Positions 43,768 to 53,151 of a stretch of DNA of 64,000 nucleotides are shown here, in pieces. Below the pieces are notes generated by a model, which made no database searches, was not told where the DNA came from, and saw only the letters and a list, made by a program, of their open reading frames with translations. Within the stretch, counting starts at the first letter, position 1; every line of letters begins with the position of its first letter. The DNA is from Flavobacterium sp. Root935. GTDB taxonomy: Bacteria > Bacteroidota > Bacteroidia > Flavobacteriales > Flavobacteriaceae. A program made the translations under genes and the position numbers. Location: NCBI RefSeq assembly GCF_001429295.1, contig NZ_LMJL01000010.1, forward strand, positions 199,967 through 263,966. The letters run 5' to 3'.

Positions 43768-44397
43768 ATGATTAAAGTATGTCTAGCAGACAATCATCCT
43801 GTGACGCACTTTGGCGTTAAGTCTTATTTTAAAGACCACGATCAAATTTCAATTGTTGCCAACGTAGGCAATTTTTCAATGGTTAGAGACATTCTTCAGA
43901 CGAAGGAGATCGACATTTTAATTTTAGATTTAGAATTAGAAGGTCTTTCAAGCATCTTTGAAATTAAATCTATCCTAAAAAATTTCCCAAAAACAAAAAT
44001 TGTTATTTTCAGTGATCTTGCTGAGCAAATGTATGCTCCAAATGCAATTAAAGCAGGAGTTTCCGGGTATGTACACAAAACAGAAAAACTAGAAACACTA
44101 GGACATTCTATTATTAAAGTACACGAAGGAAAAATTATCATCAACGAAACAGTACGCAAAAACATGGCTCTTATTGCGAAACAAAGCAAAAGCGAGCGTC
44201 TGTACAGAAAACTTTCAAATCGCGAGATCGAAGTTTTGCGTTACTTAAGTGATGGAAAGAAAAACAATGAAATCTCTAAAATCTTAAACCTGAACGAAAA
44301 AACGATCAGTACTTACAAACTGAGATTATTGACTAAATTAAATGTTACTAATTTAGTTGACTTAGTAAATAAAGCGAAGACTTTAGAAATTATTTAA
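43768..44397 (+). CDS. NarL/LuxR-type response regulator
   Basis: 209 residues. Receiver (1-120): the usual acidic pair is ADN (D8, N9), the phospho-acceptor is in ILILDLELEG, the switch Ser is in VIFSDL and the Lys in HKTEKL. LuxR-type HTH (about 145-205): KLSNREIEVLRYLSDGKKNNEISKILNLNEKTISTYKLRLLTKL. No kinase is adjacent, so it is an orphan regulator. It lies next to nadE and gldBC. Its targets are unknown. Confidence 0.92.
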   Translation: MIKVCLADNHPVTHFGVKSYFKDHDQISIVANVGNFSMVRDILQTKEIDILILDLELEGLSSIFEIKSILKNFPKTKIVIFSDLAEQMYAPNAIKAGVSGYVHKTEKLETLGHSIIKVHEGKIIINETVRKNMALIAKQSKSERLYRKLSNREIEVLRYLSDGKKNNEISKILNLNEKTISTYKLRLLTKLNVTNLVDLVNKAKTLEII

Positions 44398-44450
44398 TTA
44401 CAAATCGAAGATCTTAATTTTTATTTTTTAAGTAAATCGGAAATCTTTAT

Positions 44451-44486
44451 AAAAACTCTATCTTTTGATTCATCATTAGATAGAGT
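44451..44486. terminator. Bidirectional terminator between the response regulator and dnaG
   Basis: Stem AAAAACTCTATCT / AGATAGAGTTTTT, A-rich before and T-run after. It lies between two convergent genes. Confidence 0.85.
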
Positions 44487-44495
44487 TTTTTTCTT

Positions 44496-46562
44496 TTAAT
44501 GATATGGCACTACTACTCGCCCTAATTTCTTAGAAAAATTATTTAATAATTTAGAATAATCCACAACCATACTCAAAACTTCAGAATTATCTTCCTGCGG
44601 ATTTGTCAAAAGAGAATTTTTCAATTCTGCAATAATTCCAGATACCAAATACCATCGCATTGAAAAAATAGTTTCAGAAACATTTTGTTCTATGGTTTCG
44701 CTTTTATGTTTTGGATAAATATTCTGACCTTCCCAATTATGAATGGTAACTCTTTCGTCTTCCATTAAAATATTGGTTACTTCCTGAGCAAATTCGGGCT
44801 GTAAATGCATCAAATATTTATCTAAACTAAAAGTCTCATTTTGATTGTAGAAATCAATTATATTGTTGTAAATATTTTGAAATAATGTATTCGACAATTC
44901 TACCTCATCTTCTTGTAGACTTAAATACACTTTTTCAAATACTTTATATTCTCTTTTTTCAGAAACCTCTTTTATGTTTCCTTCATCATCTGTCTTTAAG
45001 AAAACATCTTCGAAATTTTCGACCACACTTCCGTACAAAAGAAGAATTTCAATAATTTTTCTTTCAAAGCCGTATAAAATATTTACCTTTTCTGCTGGTG
45101 CTTCTGGATAATAACCCGGTTCTCCAGGATAATCATCTGGCGGTCCGGTTCTTGGGTCTTCTGGATCACCTCCTGAAAATCCTGCATTTTTTGGAGGCTG
45201 ATTTCTATGAACTTCAAAAGGCTTTTGATCCTGTTTTTGTTTTTTGTTCGCTTCTGCAATATCTTTTTGAATTAACTGCGCCAGCGTACTTACCAAAACC
45301 TGCTCCGAAATATCCATTATTCGTGCACATTCCTGAATATATACTTCTCGCTGAATACGGTCTGGTATTTTAGAAATACTCGTAACCATATCACGAATCA
45401 GGTCGGCTTTTTTGATTGGATCATTTTTAGCTTCACCCATCAAGATCGAAGCTTTAAACTGTATAAAGTCTTTACTGTTTTCTTCTAAATAAGCAACTAA
45501 TGCATCATGCGAATTTTTACGCGCAAAACTGTCTGGATCTTCTCCGTCAGGAAAAGAACAAACCCTAACATTCATTCCTTCTTCCAAAATCAAATCGATT
45601 CCTCGAATTGACGCTCTTAAACCTGCAGCATCTCCATCAAAAAGTACTGTAATATTTCTAGTCAGACGATTTATCAAACGAATCTGGTCTGGCGTTAAAG
45701 CTGTTCCTGAAGAAGCCACAACGTTTTCAATTCCTGCTTGATGAAACTGAATTACATCGGTATAACCTTCAACCAAATAACAATTGTTTTGTTTGGCTAT
45801 AGATTGCTTGGCATGATAAATTCCGTAAAGGACTTTGCTTTTATGGTAAATATCACTTTCTGGCGAATTTAGGTATTTTGCCGCTTTTTTATCATTGGTT
45901 AAAATACGTCCGCCGAATCCTAAAACACGTCCCGACATACTTTGAATTGGGAACATTACACGTCCTTTAAAACGATCAAAAGGACGGTCTTCTCGGGCAA
46001 TTGTTAATCCTGTACTTTCTAAAAATTCTAATTTATATCCTTTTCCAAGGGCTTCTTTCGTCAAAGCATCCCAAGTTTCTGGAGAGTATCCTAAGTTGAA
46101 CTTTTTAATCGTTTCATTGGTAAAACCTCTTTCTTTAAAATAAGATAAACCAATTGCTTTTCCTTCTTCACTATTGAGGAGAACATCCTGAAAATATTTG
46201 GCCGCAAATTCAGAAACCAAATACATACTTTCGCGGATGTCTGTATTTGCTTTTTCTGCTTCTGATTGTTCTGTTTCTTCAATTTCGATATTATACTTTC
46301 TGGCTAAATAACGAATGGCTTCTGGATACGTAAACTGCGAATGTTCCATCAAAAATTTAACAGAGTTGCCACCTTTTCCCGTACTAAAATCTTTCCAAAT
46401 CCCTTTTGCCGGCGATACCATAAACGAAGGAGAGCGCTCATCTGAGAATGGACTCAATCCTTTGAAGTTACTTCCTGCACGTTTTAAATTCACAAAATCG
46501 CCGATAACCTCCTCTACTCGAGCAGTTTCAAAAACAGAATCTATGGTATTTTGTGAAATCAA
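44496..46562 (-). CDS. dnaG: DnaG primase with degenerate zinc-binding domain
   Basis: Makes RNA primers for replication. 688 residues. The TTG start at 46562 opens MISQNTIDSVFETARVEEVIGDFVNLKRAGSNFKG, the normal family start. The Toprim catalytic core is intact (YLVEGYTDVIQFHQAGIENVVASSGTALT and FDGDAAGLRASIRGIDL). In the zinc-ribbon region (about 37-70) the usual CPFH and CFGC segments read SPFSDERSPSF and WKDFSTGKGG, so all four CHC2 metal ligands are gone. A Pro/Gly-rich linker (about 455-500) precedes the helicase-interaction part. Confidence 0.95.
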   Translation of the reverse strand: MISQNTIDSVFETARVEEVIGDFVNLKRAGSNFKGLSPFSDERSPSFMVSPAKGIWKDFSTGKGGNSVKFLMEHSQFTYPEAIRYLARKYNIEIEETEQSEAEKANTDIRESMYLVSEFAAKYFQDVLLNSEEGKAIGLSYFKERGFTNETIKKFNLGYSPETWDALTKEALGKGYKLEFLESTGLTIAREDRPFDRFKGRVMFPIQSMSGRVLGFGGRILTNDKKAAKYLNSPESDIYHKSKVLYGIYHAKQSIAKQNNCYLVEGYTDVIQFHQAGIENVVASSGTALTPDQIRLINRLTRNITVLFDGDAAGLRASIRGIDLILEEGMNVRVCSFPDGEDPDSFARKNSHDALVAYLEENSKDFIQFKASILMGEAKNDPIKKADLIRDMVTSISKIPDRIQREVYIQECARIMDISEQVLVSTLAQLIQKDIAEANKKQKQDQKPFEVHRNQPPKNAGFSGGDPEDPRTGPPDDYPGEPGYYPEAPAEKVNILYGFERKIIEILLLYGSVVENFEDVFLKTDDEGNIKEVSEKREYKVFEKVYLSLQEDEVELSNTLFQNIYNNIIDFYNQNETFSLDKYLMHLQPEFAQEVTNILMEDERVTIHNWEGQNIYPKHKSETIEQNVSETIFSMRWYLVSGIIAELKNSLLTNPQEDNSEVLSMVVDYSKLLNNFSKKLGRVVVPYH

Positions 46563-46638
46563 AGTCTAATATATTTTTAAAGTTGAGAGCTTGTAAAAAT
46601 ACGCAAATCCTATTTGAATTTTAATCATTTTTAAAACA

Positions 46639-46668
46639 AAAAAGCATCTCGTTTGAGATGCTTTTTTT
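46639..46668 (-). terminator. Terminator downstream of the 46691 gene
   Basis: Stem AAAAAGCATCTC / GAGATGCTTTTTT with a T-run on both strands. It separates the outer-membrane gene from dnaG. Confidence 0.85.
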
Positions 46669-46690
46669 ACTAACTAAACGACCAATTCTT

Positions 46691-47719
46691 TTAGTTTAAA
46701 TCTACTCTAAGTCCTAACGAAATGTTATTCTCTTTGACTAAATTATTCTGAAATAATGGATTTAAATCGTATTTAAAATATAAACTCAATTCTCTATAAC
46801 CGATATACGAACTCAGACCGTAAATAAAATTATTTACATTGTAATCGCCTTTTATTGTGGTTTTATATTTTAAATCTTCGTCTTCAAATTTTAAAATCTG
46901 TTTTGACTTTACATTGATTCCCGCATAGCCTCCAATTCCAAAACGGAAACTTCTATGTGTTTTAAAATAAGTTTTTCCGTTGCTTTCTACTGGTCTTGAA
47001 AAATCAAACTCTAAATGTACAGGCGCAACCAAATAGACATTTCTAAAACGAGATTCATTTAAATTAACCGAATTCACTTCCAGATTAGTCTGATCGCCAT
47101 TTACAACAAAACTCCTGTTGTCTGTCGGACGGATATTGTTGTACATTAATGAAAGTCCGTATTTGGCATGAAGCAGATTATCATTTTTCAATAATCTTGA
47201 GTTATACGTAAAACCCCATTCGTAAAAATGCGAACCGATAAAACTGTAATTGGAATCCTGAAGCTTTCCATCGACCATCATATTATTCAATCCCATTGCA
47301 AATACAAATTGAGAAGTGGTTCTTTTTTCGCCGTGGATAGAATCTTTGGTGTCTTTATGAGATTTCCAGCGAATCATATAGACTTTAGAAGAATCTTCTT
47401 TTATCTTTCCATCTACTTTTTTCTGCACCAAATCATTTAATTCATTTTGTGCCAAAGTAATTTTTTCTTCAATAATTACAGCTCGAGCTTCTGCAAGTTC
47501 TTTTTTGCGTTTATCAGCCTGTTCCTGCGTAATTTTACCTTCAGATAATTGAACATTTACAGCTTCAACTTCTTCTTTTAGAGCTTCTTTCTCTTCTTTA
47601 GTAATTTTCTCAATTTTATTAGCGATTCTTTTCGCTTCAGATTCAAAAGTTTCCTGCCCCATTACTTTGCTTATCAGTAAGAAAAAGAATAGAATGAAAT
47701 AAATAGTAATATTTTTCAT
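46691..47719 (-). CDS. Exported coiled-coil plus outer-membrane beta-barrel protein
   Basis: 342 residues. Signal peptide (about 1-21, ending KVMGQ), a charged helical stretch (about 25-115, EAKRIANKIEKITKEEKEALKEEVEAV, likely coiled coil in the periplasm), then a beta-rich C-terminal domain ending FKYDLNPLFQNNLVKENNISLGLRVDLN, as in an outer-membrane barrel. No named family recognised. It is downstream of the ECF sigma factor and its membrane partner on the same strand, so it may be a target or output of that system. Confidence 0.7.
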   Translation of the reverse strand: MKNITIYFILFFFLLISKVMGQETFESEAKRIANKIEKITKEEKEALKEEVEAVNVQLSEGKITQEQADKRKKELAEARAVIIEEKITLAQNELNDLVQKKVDGKIKEDSSKVYMIRWKSHKDTKDSIHGEKRTTSQFVFAMGLNNMMVDGKLQDSNYSFIGSHFYEWGFTYNSRLLKNDNLLHAKYGLSLMYNNIRPTDNRSFVVNGDQTNLEVNSVNLNESRFRNVYLVAPVHLEFDFSRPVESNGKTYFKTHRSFRFGIGGYAGINVKSKQILKFEDEDLKYKTTIKGDYNVNNFIYGLSSYIGYRELSLYFKYDLNPLFQNNLVKENNISLGLRVDLN

Positions 47720-47832
47720 GATTGATTGATTTTAAAAATGATTGATGATTGATTTTTAATTATTAATTGTTGATTGTTAATGGTTAATTTTTTGATATGA
47801 ATTTGATATTGAAATTGCCATTGTCATTGCCT

Positions 47833-48573
47833 TTATTCTTTTTGATTTCTATTTGATAAAGCAACTTTGACATCTTGAAAGTTCTTGTTTACTTTTGTAA
47901 TCATTTTTTCTCTAAAAGAAAGCTCTAATTCGCCGTCTACCTGATTCAGTAAATCGCTCGCATTGATTTTTACTTTAGCTTTTTTAGTTGAACTTTCTGC
48001 TAAAACTTTATTTTCTGCAGTTTCTAATAACTGATCTACATTGGAATTTTTAGCATTCTCTGTAATTAAGACTTGATTGCTGGCTGATTGTTTTTCTTGA
48101 TTGTTTTTGATGATGACTGAAGACTCCGCTATTTGATTTGATTCATTTTTATTGGTTTGATTTAAAATTTGATTGTTTACTTTTTCTTGTTTTGCTAAAG
48201 CCTTTTCTGAAACTTGTCTTGAAGCTCCTTCTGCGATTGTAGTTTCAGTTTTAATAGAATCTATATTATTTACAGCTGGTTTTGTAACTGATTCTTTTTG
48301 GATTTCCTTTTCAACCACTACTGTTTTTGGAACTTCAACTGCGTTTTTATTTTGATTGAAAAACAGAGTTCCCACCAATAGAAATCCGATAAAGCTGGCA
48401 GCGATGTACAACCATTTTCTTTTCGATTTTTTATTTGAGTCAATCGTAATTGGTTTCTTCTCTTCTGCTACACTCAACATTGCATCCAATCGATCCCAGG
48501 CTTTATTGCTTGGTTCAATTTTTCGCTCGTTTAGCTTATCACGGAAATCCTTTTCAAAATTATTCGGTTCCAT
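47833..48573 (-). CDS. Single-pass membrane protein, probable anti-sigma partner
   Basis: 246 residues. Cytoplasmic N-terminus (about 1-50, FEKDFRDKLNERKIEPSNKAWDRLDAML), one membrane segment (about 52-70, WLYIAASFIGFLLVGTLFF), and a low-complexity Gln/Lys/Ser-rich periplasmic part. This topology, and a 14-base overlap with the ECF sigma gene, is what a Bacteroidota anti-sigma-like regulator looks like. No zinc anti-sigma motif (HxxxCxxC) is present, so inhibition of the sigma factor is inference from position. Confidence 0.7.
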   Translation of the reverse strand: MEPNNFEKDFRDKLNERKIEPSNKAWDRLDAMLSVAEEKKPITIDSNKKSKRKWLYIAASFIGFLLVGTLFFNQNKNAVEVPKTVVVEKEIQKESVTKPAVNNIDSIKTETTIAEGASRQVSEKALAKQEKVNNQILNQTNKNESNQIAESSVIIKNNQEKQSASNQVLITENAKNSNVDQLLETAENKVLAESSTKKAKVKINASDLLNQVDGELELSFREKMITKVNKNFQDVKVALSNRNQKE

Positions 48574-49120
48574 TATCTTGTTTTTTTAAAATAGTAATTT
48601 GTGTTTGCAGCATTTTTCTAGCGTGCGATAACTGCGATTTTGATGTTCCTTCATTAATTCCTAACATCTTGGCAATTTCATTATGTTTATAACCTTCGAT
48701 TGCGTATAAATTGAAAACCATTTTATAGCCATCTGGCAGAGCGTCAATTAAATATTGAATCTGTTCTACAGTAAACTGGCTGTCGATTTCATTAAAACTT
48801 TCTTCTACAAAAAACTCATCTTCGGCAAATTTTACTTTTTTCTGAACTCTCAAATACGAAATGCATTCATTAACCATAATTCGGCGGATCCAGCCTTCAA
48901 AACTTCCTTTGTGTTCAAAGTTTTTTAAATTCGTAAACACTTTCATAAATGCTGTTATCATTACATCTTCTGCCAATTGAATGTCTTTTATATATTGACG
49001 ACATACACTTAACATTTTTGAAGAAAACTTACTGTAAATCTGCTGTTGGGCCTGACGATTGTTTTCGACAGCCAACTTTATGATTTTGGTTTCTTCTTGA
49101 TGTAAATGAATAATTTTCAT
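48560..49120 (-). CDS. ECF-type RNA polymerase sigma factor
   Basis: 186 residues with sigma region 2 (about 25-95, YSKFSSKMLSVCRQYIKDIQLAEDVMITAFMKVFTNLKNFEHKGSFEGWIRRIMVNECISYLR) and region 4 (about 125-175, VEQIQYLIDALPDGYKMVFNLYAIEGYKHNEIAKMLGINEGTSKSQLSHARKML). Regions 1.1 and 3 are missing, which defines the ECF type. It overlaps the membrane protein gene downstream. No recognised promoter box upstream, which would fit autoregulation through its own consensus. Confidence 0.94.
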   Translation of the reverse strand: MKIIHLHQEETKIIKLAVENNRQAQQQIYSKFSSKMLSVCRQYIKDIQLAEDVMITAFMKVFTNLKNFEHKGSFEGWIRRIMVNECISYLRVQKKVKFAEDEFFVEESFNEIDSQFTVEQIQYLIDALPDGYKMVFNLYAIEGYKHNEIAKMLGINEGTSKSQLSHARKMLQTQITILKKQDNGTE

Positions 49121-49421
49121 TTATATGCTTTTGGTTTTTGGTTTGTTTTTGGTTTTAGAAACAGACTTCTATTAGCATAGACGATTGTCGATTTGAAATG
49201 GTTGCATGAGAGTAAAAAAAAATAAAATTTTAAATTCCAAATTCGAAAAATTGGATGTATTCTTTTATTTCATGCATTGTCAAGCTCACATAAAAACAAA
49301 GAAAATCAAAACAATAGCTTCGTTTACTATTAATTTGAAATCTTTTAAAATATTTTCTGTTTCATTTATACTTTTTTAACAATTTGTAAGTTTTATTTTA
49401 TAAAATAAAAATAAGACCCGC
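49121..49421. other. 301-base gap without a recognised gene
   Basis: Separates the divergent ECF sigma gene and a lipoprotein gene. It starts with a TTTTGGTTTTTGG-type low-complexity run (49126-49155) and contains one AAATTCCAAATT word (49235-49246). No RNA gene or convincing promoter box is seen. Confidence 0.5.
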
Positions 49422-50033
49422 ATGAAAATTAGCAGAATTATACTAAGCATCATTATTCTAAACATATCTTGTTCTGATATTAAAAAAAATAAACCAATTC
49501 AAAGTACAGAAATTGACTCAAGCCATGATACTGTAAAGAAAGCATTAGAAACCGCATATACTTGGGACATTCAAAAGACAGATAAAGGAACGTTGATGTT
49601 TTTAGATGTTGGATATCAACATGATGAAAGCTCACAAGAAGAAGAATTTTTAACATTGACAGTTGCAAAAAATAAAACAAAGCAACGACCTGAATTTATA
49701 AATATTATTCTTCCTAATAATATTGAGAGGTCAAATGGTGTCCTTATTGCATTTGGTCAATATTCAGATAAAGACAAAAATCCAGAAGTTAAGTTAATAG
49801 ATGATATCAAAGTTAAAGTAGAATTCAAGGATTGTAATAATGAAGATTGTACTGCCCGTTTGCTTGATGGTTTCGCAAGTAAAGAAGATGGGCAAAAAGA
49901 AGACATTTTTAATGATTTTCTTAAATATAATTTCTTGTTTTTACTTTTTACATATCCAGACGGAAGTCATAAATCAGTAATGATTCCACTAGCTAATTTT
50001 AAAGAGCAGTTTAGAAAGATAGACAACAAATAA
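49422..50033 (+). CDS. Hypothetical lipoprotein
   Basis: 203 residues. Lipoprotein signal with lipobox LNISC (Cys17), then a Lys-rich spacer and a beta-rich soluble domain (TWDIQKTDKGTLMFLDVGYQHDESSQEEEF, then FKDCNNEDCTARLLDG with one Cys pair). No family recognised. A 16-base string (TTTGTAAGTTTTATTT) upstream recurs before the next lipoprotein gene. Confidence 0.65.
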   Translation: MKISRIILSIIILNISCSDIKKNKPIQSTEIDSSHDTVKKALETAYTWDIQKTDKGTLMFLDVGYQHDESSQEEEFLTLTVAKNKTKQRPEFINIILPNNIERSNGVLIAFGQYSDKDKNPEVKLIDDIKVKVEFKDCNNEDCTARLLDGFASKEDGQKEDIFNDFLKYNFLFLLFTYPDGSHKSVMIPLANFKEQFRKIDNK

Positions 50034-50159
50034 GATTTAAATAAAATTGAGATTTATCTAAAGTAATTAATATTTCAACTTCAATTTTCTTTTTATAATC
50101 CAAATTATTCAAAATCTTATTTTGTAAGTTTTATTTATAATTTACTTTGAACTTAAATA

Positions 50160-51056
50160 ATGATCAAAAAAATCTACATCATAACTCTTTTCCTAATTTG
50201 TTCCTGCCAACAAAAGAAATTTGAACAAAAAGAAAATACGAAAATAGATTCTACATCTAAAGAGCATAACACTTCAGAAGAAAATATTGAAGTGGATTCT
50301 AAAAAATTTATCGGTACAAATTGGTTCAAAGTTTTTAAAACAGATACAATTATTGCCAGTGAAATGTACTGGAAAAAAATAATTGAAAAAGATTCATTAA
50401 TTAAAATATTTAAAGCTGACTTTATTAACTCACCTCCTTTAAAAGATAAAATGATAATTTTCTTGCAAGAGGGAAAAGATCATAAATCTTTAATAAATGA
50501 AAATTACTGTAAAATGATATCTGAGCCTGAGCGGGCAGTTTTAGGATATTTAACACTTCTTCACGGTACTTTAAACTATTGTTATTATAATAATGCAGTC
50601 AATAAAGAATTTACAATGAGAAGCGCTATAAACTTAGACAATGAGGACAATATCAATTTAGATAACAAATATCCTGAAAGATTTAAATCTTATCTGAGAT
50701 TTTGGTTCCGAAATGACTCAAATTCATTAGAAAAAATAAATGATGATTATTCTTCAACAGCAATTTTCTTTGGACAATCTGTCTATGATTACTTTTCTAA
50801 AATCAATTTGACAGTAAAAGGAAATAAGATTTATGCCAAATTTAATATTAAAGGTTTTAACAGAGATATTTGGGAGAGCTTTCGTACTGAAGAAATTATT
50901 TTTTTAGTAGATAAGGACAATATTAAGGTAATTGACAAGAAAGAGTTAGAAGAAGAATTTGTATATTTTTATCCTAATGGAAGTGGTATAGAGCCTCCAT
51001 CTGGTTATAAAAATAATGGAAAAGGAGAATATTATTTAGTCAATAAAAGAAAATAA
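50160..51056 (+). CDS. Hypothetical lipoprotein
   Basis: 298 residues. Lipobox LICSC (Cys15) after a short signal, then a charged spacer (QQKKFEQKENTKIDSTSKEHN) and a globular domain (about 50-290) without a recognised family. It is not obviously similar in sequence to the lipoprotein at 49422 although the two share an upstream string. It ends four bases before the convergent polyprenyl synthase stop, and no terminator is visible between them. Confidence 0.65.
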   Translation: MIKKIYIITLFLICSCQQKKFEQKENTKIDSTSKEHNTSEENIEVDSKKFIGTNWFKVFKTDTIIASEMYWKKIIEKDSLIKIFKADFINSPPLKDKMIIFLQEGKDHKSLINENYCKMISEPERAVLGYLTLLHGTLNYCYYNNAVNKEFTMRSAINLDNEDNINLDNKYPERFKSYLRFWFRNDSNSLEKINDDYSSTAIFFGQSVYDYFSKINLTVKGNKIYAKFNIKGFNRDIWESFRTEEIIFLVDKDNIKVIDKKELEEEFVYFYPNGSGIEPPSGYKNNGKGEYYLVNKRK

Positions 51057-51060
51057 ATAT

Positions 51061-52038
51061 TTACTTCTTCCTCTCAATAACATAATTCACCATCAAAGTT
51101 AGCGCCTCTTTATACTCAGAATCTTCGAAGTTTTGAAGCAGAGAAAGTGCTTCCTGCTGGAATTGCACCATTTTGTCTTCGGCGTAAGCCAAACCATTGT
51201 TATTTTTTACAAAGGCAATAACTTCTTTGACGCGTTTTTTGTCTTTGTTGTGGTTTTTGATGGAGTTTATCAGCCACTTTTTTTCCTGCGGAGAACAAGT
51301 ATTTAAAACGTGAATTAAAGGCAATGTCATTTTTTGCTCTTTAATATCGATTCCGGTTGGTTTACCGATGGCTTCTTCACTGTAATCAAATAAATCGTCT
51401 TTGATTTGAAAAGCCATTCCGATCAGTTCACCAAACTTTCGCATGTTTTCTACCTGAGCGTCATCTTCTATTACAGCTTTCGCGCCAAGCGCACAACAAG
51501 CTGCAATAAGTGTTGCGGTTTTCTTTCGAATAATTTCGTAGTAAATATCTTCGGTAATATCAAGTCTTCTTGCTTTTTCTATTTGAAGCAATTCTCCTTC
51601 GCTCATTTCGCGAACGGCAACAGAGATAATTCTCAGTAAATCAAAATCACCATTATCAATAGAGAGTAATAAACCTTTAGACAATAAATAATCTCCAACC
51701 AAAACGGCAATTTTATTTTTCCAAAGCGCATTGATAGAGAAAAATCCACGGCGGCGATTACTATCATCCACAACATCGTCATGTACTAAAGTTGCGGTAT
51801 GAATCAGCTCAATTACTGAAGCTCCGCGATAGGTTCTTTCGTTTACAATACCGCCAGAAACCATTTTTGCAGTAAGAAAAACAAACATCGGACGCATTTG
51901 TTTTCCCTTACGGTTCACGATATAATAAGTGATTCTGTTTAGTAACGCAACCTTCGAAGTCATCGATTCATGGAACTTTTTTTCGAAAAGTTCCATCTCG
52001 TTAAAAATAGGCTGCTTTATTTGAGACGTAATATTCAT
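51061..52038 (-). CDS. Long-chain trans-polyprenyl diphosphate synthase
   Basis: Condenses isopentenyl diphosphate onto an allylic primer to make the polyprenyl chain, most likely for menaquinone. 325 residues. First Asp-rich motif DDVVDDSNRRRG (about 83-94), GDYLLSKGL, second Asp-rich motif GMAFQIKDDLFDYS, and KKTATLIAACCALGA. The small side chains before the first DDxxD match the octaprenyl/solanesyl group rather than farnesyl synthase. Chain length cannot be fixed from sequence alone. Confidence 0.93.
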   Translation of the reverse strand: MNITSQIKQPIFNEMELFEKKFHESMTSKVALLNRITYYIVNRKGKQMRPMFVFLTAKMVSGGIVNERTYRGASVIELIHTATLVHDDVVDDSNRRRGFFSINALWKNKIAVLVGDYLLSKGLLLSIDNGDFDLLRIISVAVREMSEGELLQIEKARRLDITEDIYYEIIRKKTATLIAACCALGAKAVIEDDAQVENMRKFGELIGMAFQIKDDLFDYSEEAIGKPTGIDIKEQKMTLPLIHVLNTCSPQEKKWLINSIKNHNKDKKRVKEVIAFVKNNNGLAYAEDKMVQFQQEALSLLQNFEDSEYKEALTLMVNYVIERKK

Positions 52039-52046
52039 TTAGACTT

Positions 52047-52054
52047 CAAATATA
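52047..52054 (-). promoter_or_regulatory. -7 box close to the polyprenyl synthase start
   Basis: Minus-strand TATATTTG, exact TAnnTTTG, ends eight bases before the ATG at 52038. The predicted leader is only a few bases. Confidence 0.5.
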
Positions 52055-52199
52055 CTATTTTAAATAAAAATACGTTGTGTATTTTAGGTTAGGATTATAA
52101 TATTTTATGTCTTAATCTAAATATTCCCACCAAAAATAGCTCTAACTAATACTGATTTGAATTCATTAATTTAAAAGAAGAACCCAAAACTATTTATTT

Positions 52200-53060
52200 A
52201 TGAAAACAAAATTTTTATTACTTAGCACTTGTATTACAATGTCTTTTTTCATCAGCTGTAATTCTGATGAAAAAACAAATGATGGATCTGCAAAAACGAT
52301 TACGAACGAAGAAATTATCACAAATTCAAAAATCGATGCCTCTGTAGATGATGTTACCAATATTGCCGAAGATCAATTTAGCTCACAGATTAATATTAAC
52401 GCAAAACCTGGCGGACCTATTAAAAACTTTCTGCCAAGCTGCGCTACCATAACAACAGTTTTAACCAATAATACTTGGACAAAAACAGTAGATTTTGGTG
52501 TTGAAGGCTGTACTTTGAATAACGGAAATACGGTTAAAGGAAAAATGATTGTTTCTTTTTCTAATGATTTTAGTTCGTCTACCCAAACTATAAGTTACAC
52601 TTTTGAAGGATTTTACCATAACGGACGAAAACTTCAAGGAAGTAAAAGTATTGTGAGAACAATTAAAGAAACTAATTTGCTAGTGACAGCGCATCCTGTT
52701 TCTACAGCTTCAATTGATTTGACTATTACTTTTGATGACGGAGGCGTTTACACCAGAAAAGGAACTTTGATAAAAGAAATGACTTCTGGTTACGATACTT
52801 GGTTTGATTGGGATGATAACGTGTTTGTGGTTACAGGAAGCGGTACAACAACTTTTCCTAACGGCGATACTTACTCGGCAGAAATTACTACTCCTTTAGA
52901 GTTTAATGCTTTGTGTAGAAAATCTTTTGCTGTAAAAGGAATTGTTTCGATTACTAAAAACGGCGCTTCGGCAACTATAGATTATGGAAGCGGAGAATGT
53001 GATACTCTTGCAACAGTAACTAAAGATGGCGTTACAGAAGAAATAGATTTGAAAAAATAA
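52200..53060 (+). CDS. Hypothetical lipoprotein, beta-rich
   Basis: 286 residues. Lipobox FFISC (Cys20), then a spacer and a repetitive beta-rich domain (about 70-286) with pairs of similar strands (CTLNNGNTVKGKMIVSF, FNALCRKSFAVKGIVSI) and three Cys residues spaced across it. It resembles the many surface lipoproteins of flavobacteria that lack a named family. Followed by a strong terminator. Confidence 0.65.
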   Translation: MKTKFLLLSTCITMSFFISCNSDEKTNDGSAKTITNEEIITNSKIDASVDDVTNIAEDQFSSQININAKPGGPIKNFLPSCATITTVLTNNTWTKTVDFGVEGCTLNNGNTVKGKMIVSFSNDFSSSTQTISYTFEGFYHNGRKLQGSKSIVRTIKETNLLVTAHPVSTASIDLTITFDDGGVYTRKGTLIKEMTSGYDTWFDWDDNVFVVTGSGTTTFPNGDTYSAEITTPLEFNALCRKSFAVKGIVSITKNGASATIDYGSGECDTLATVTKDGVTEEIDLKK

Positions 53061-53075
53061 AATCCTTTTTGCCCG

Positions 53076-53126
53076 AAAAAAAAGCATTAAGAACAAGATT
53101 GATCCTTGTTTTTAATGCTTTTTTTA
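53076..53126. terminator. Terminator after the 52200 lipoprotein gene
   Basis: Long stem AAAAAAGCATTAA-AACAAG / CTTGTT-TTAATGCTTTTTT with A-run before and T-run after, so it can act in both directions. Confidence 0.85.
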
Positions 53127-53151
53127 TTTGTGTTATTTTTCAAATGTTCCT

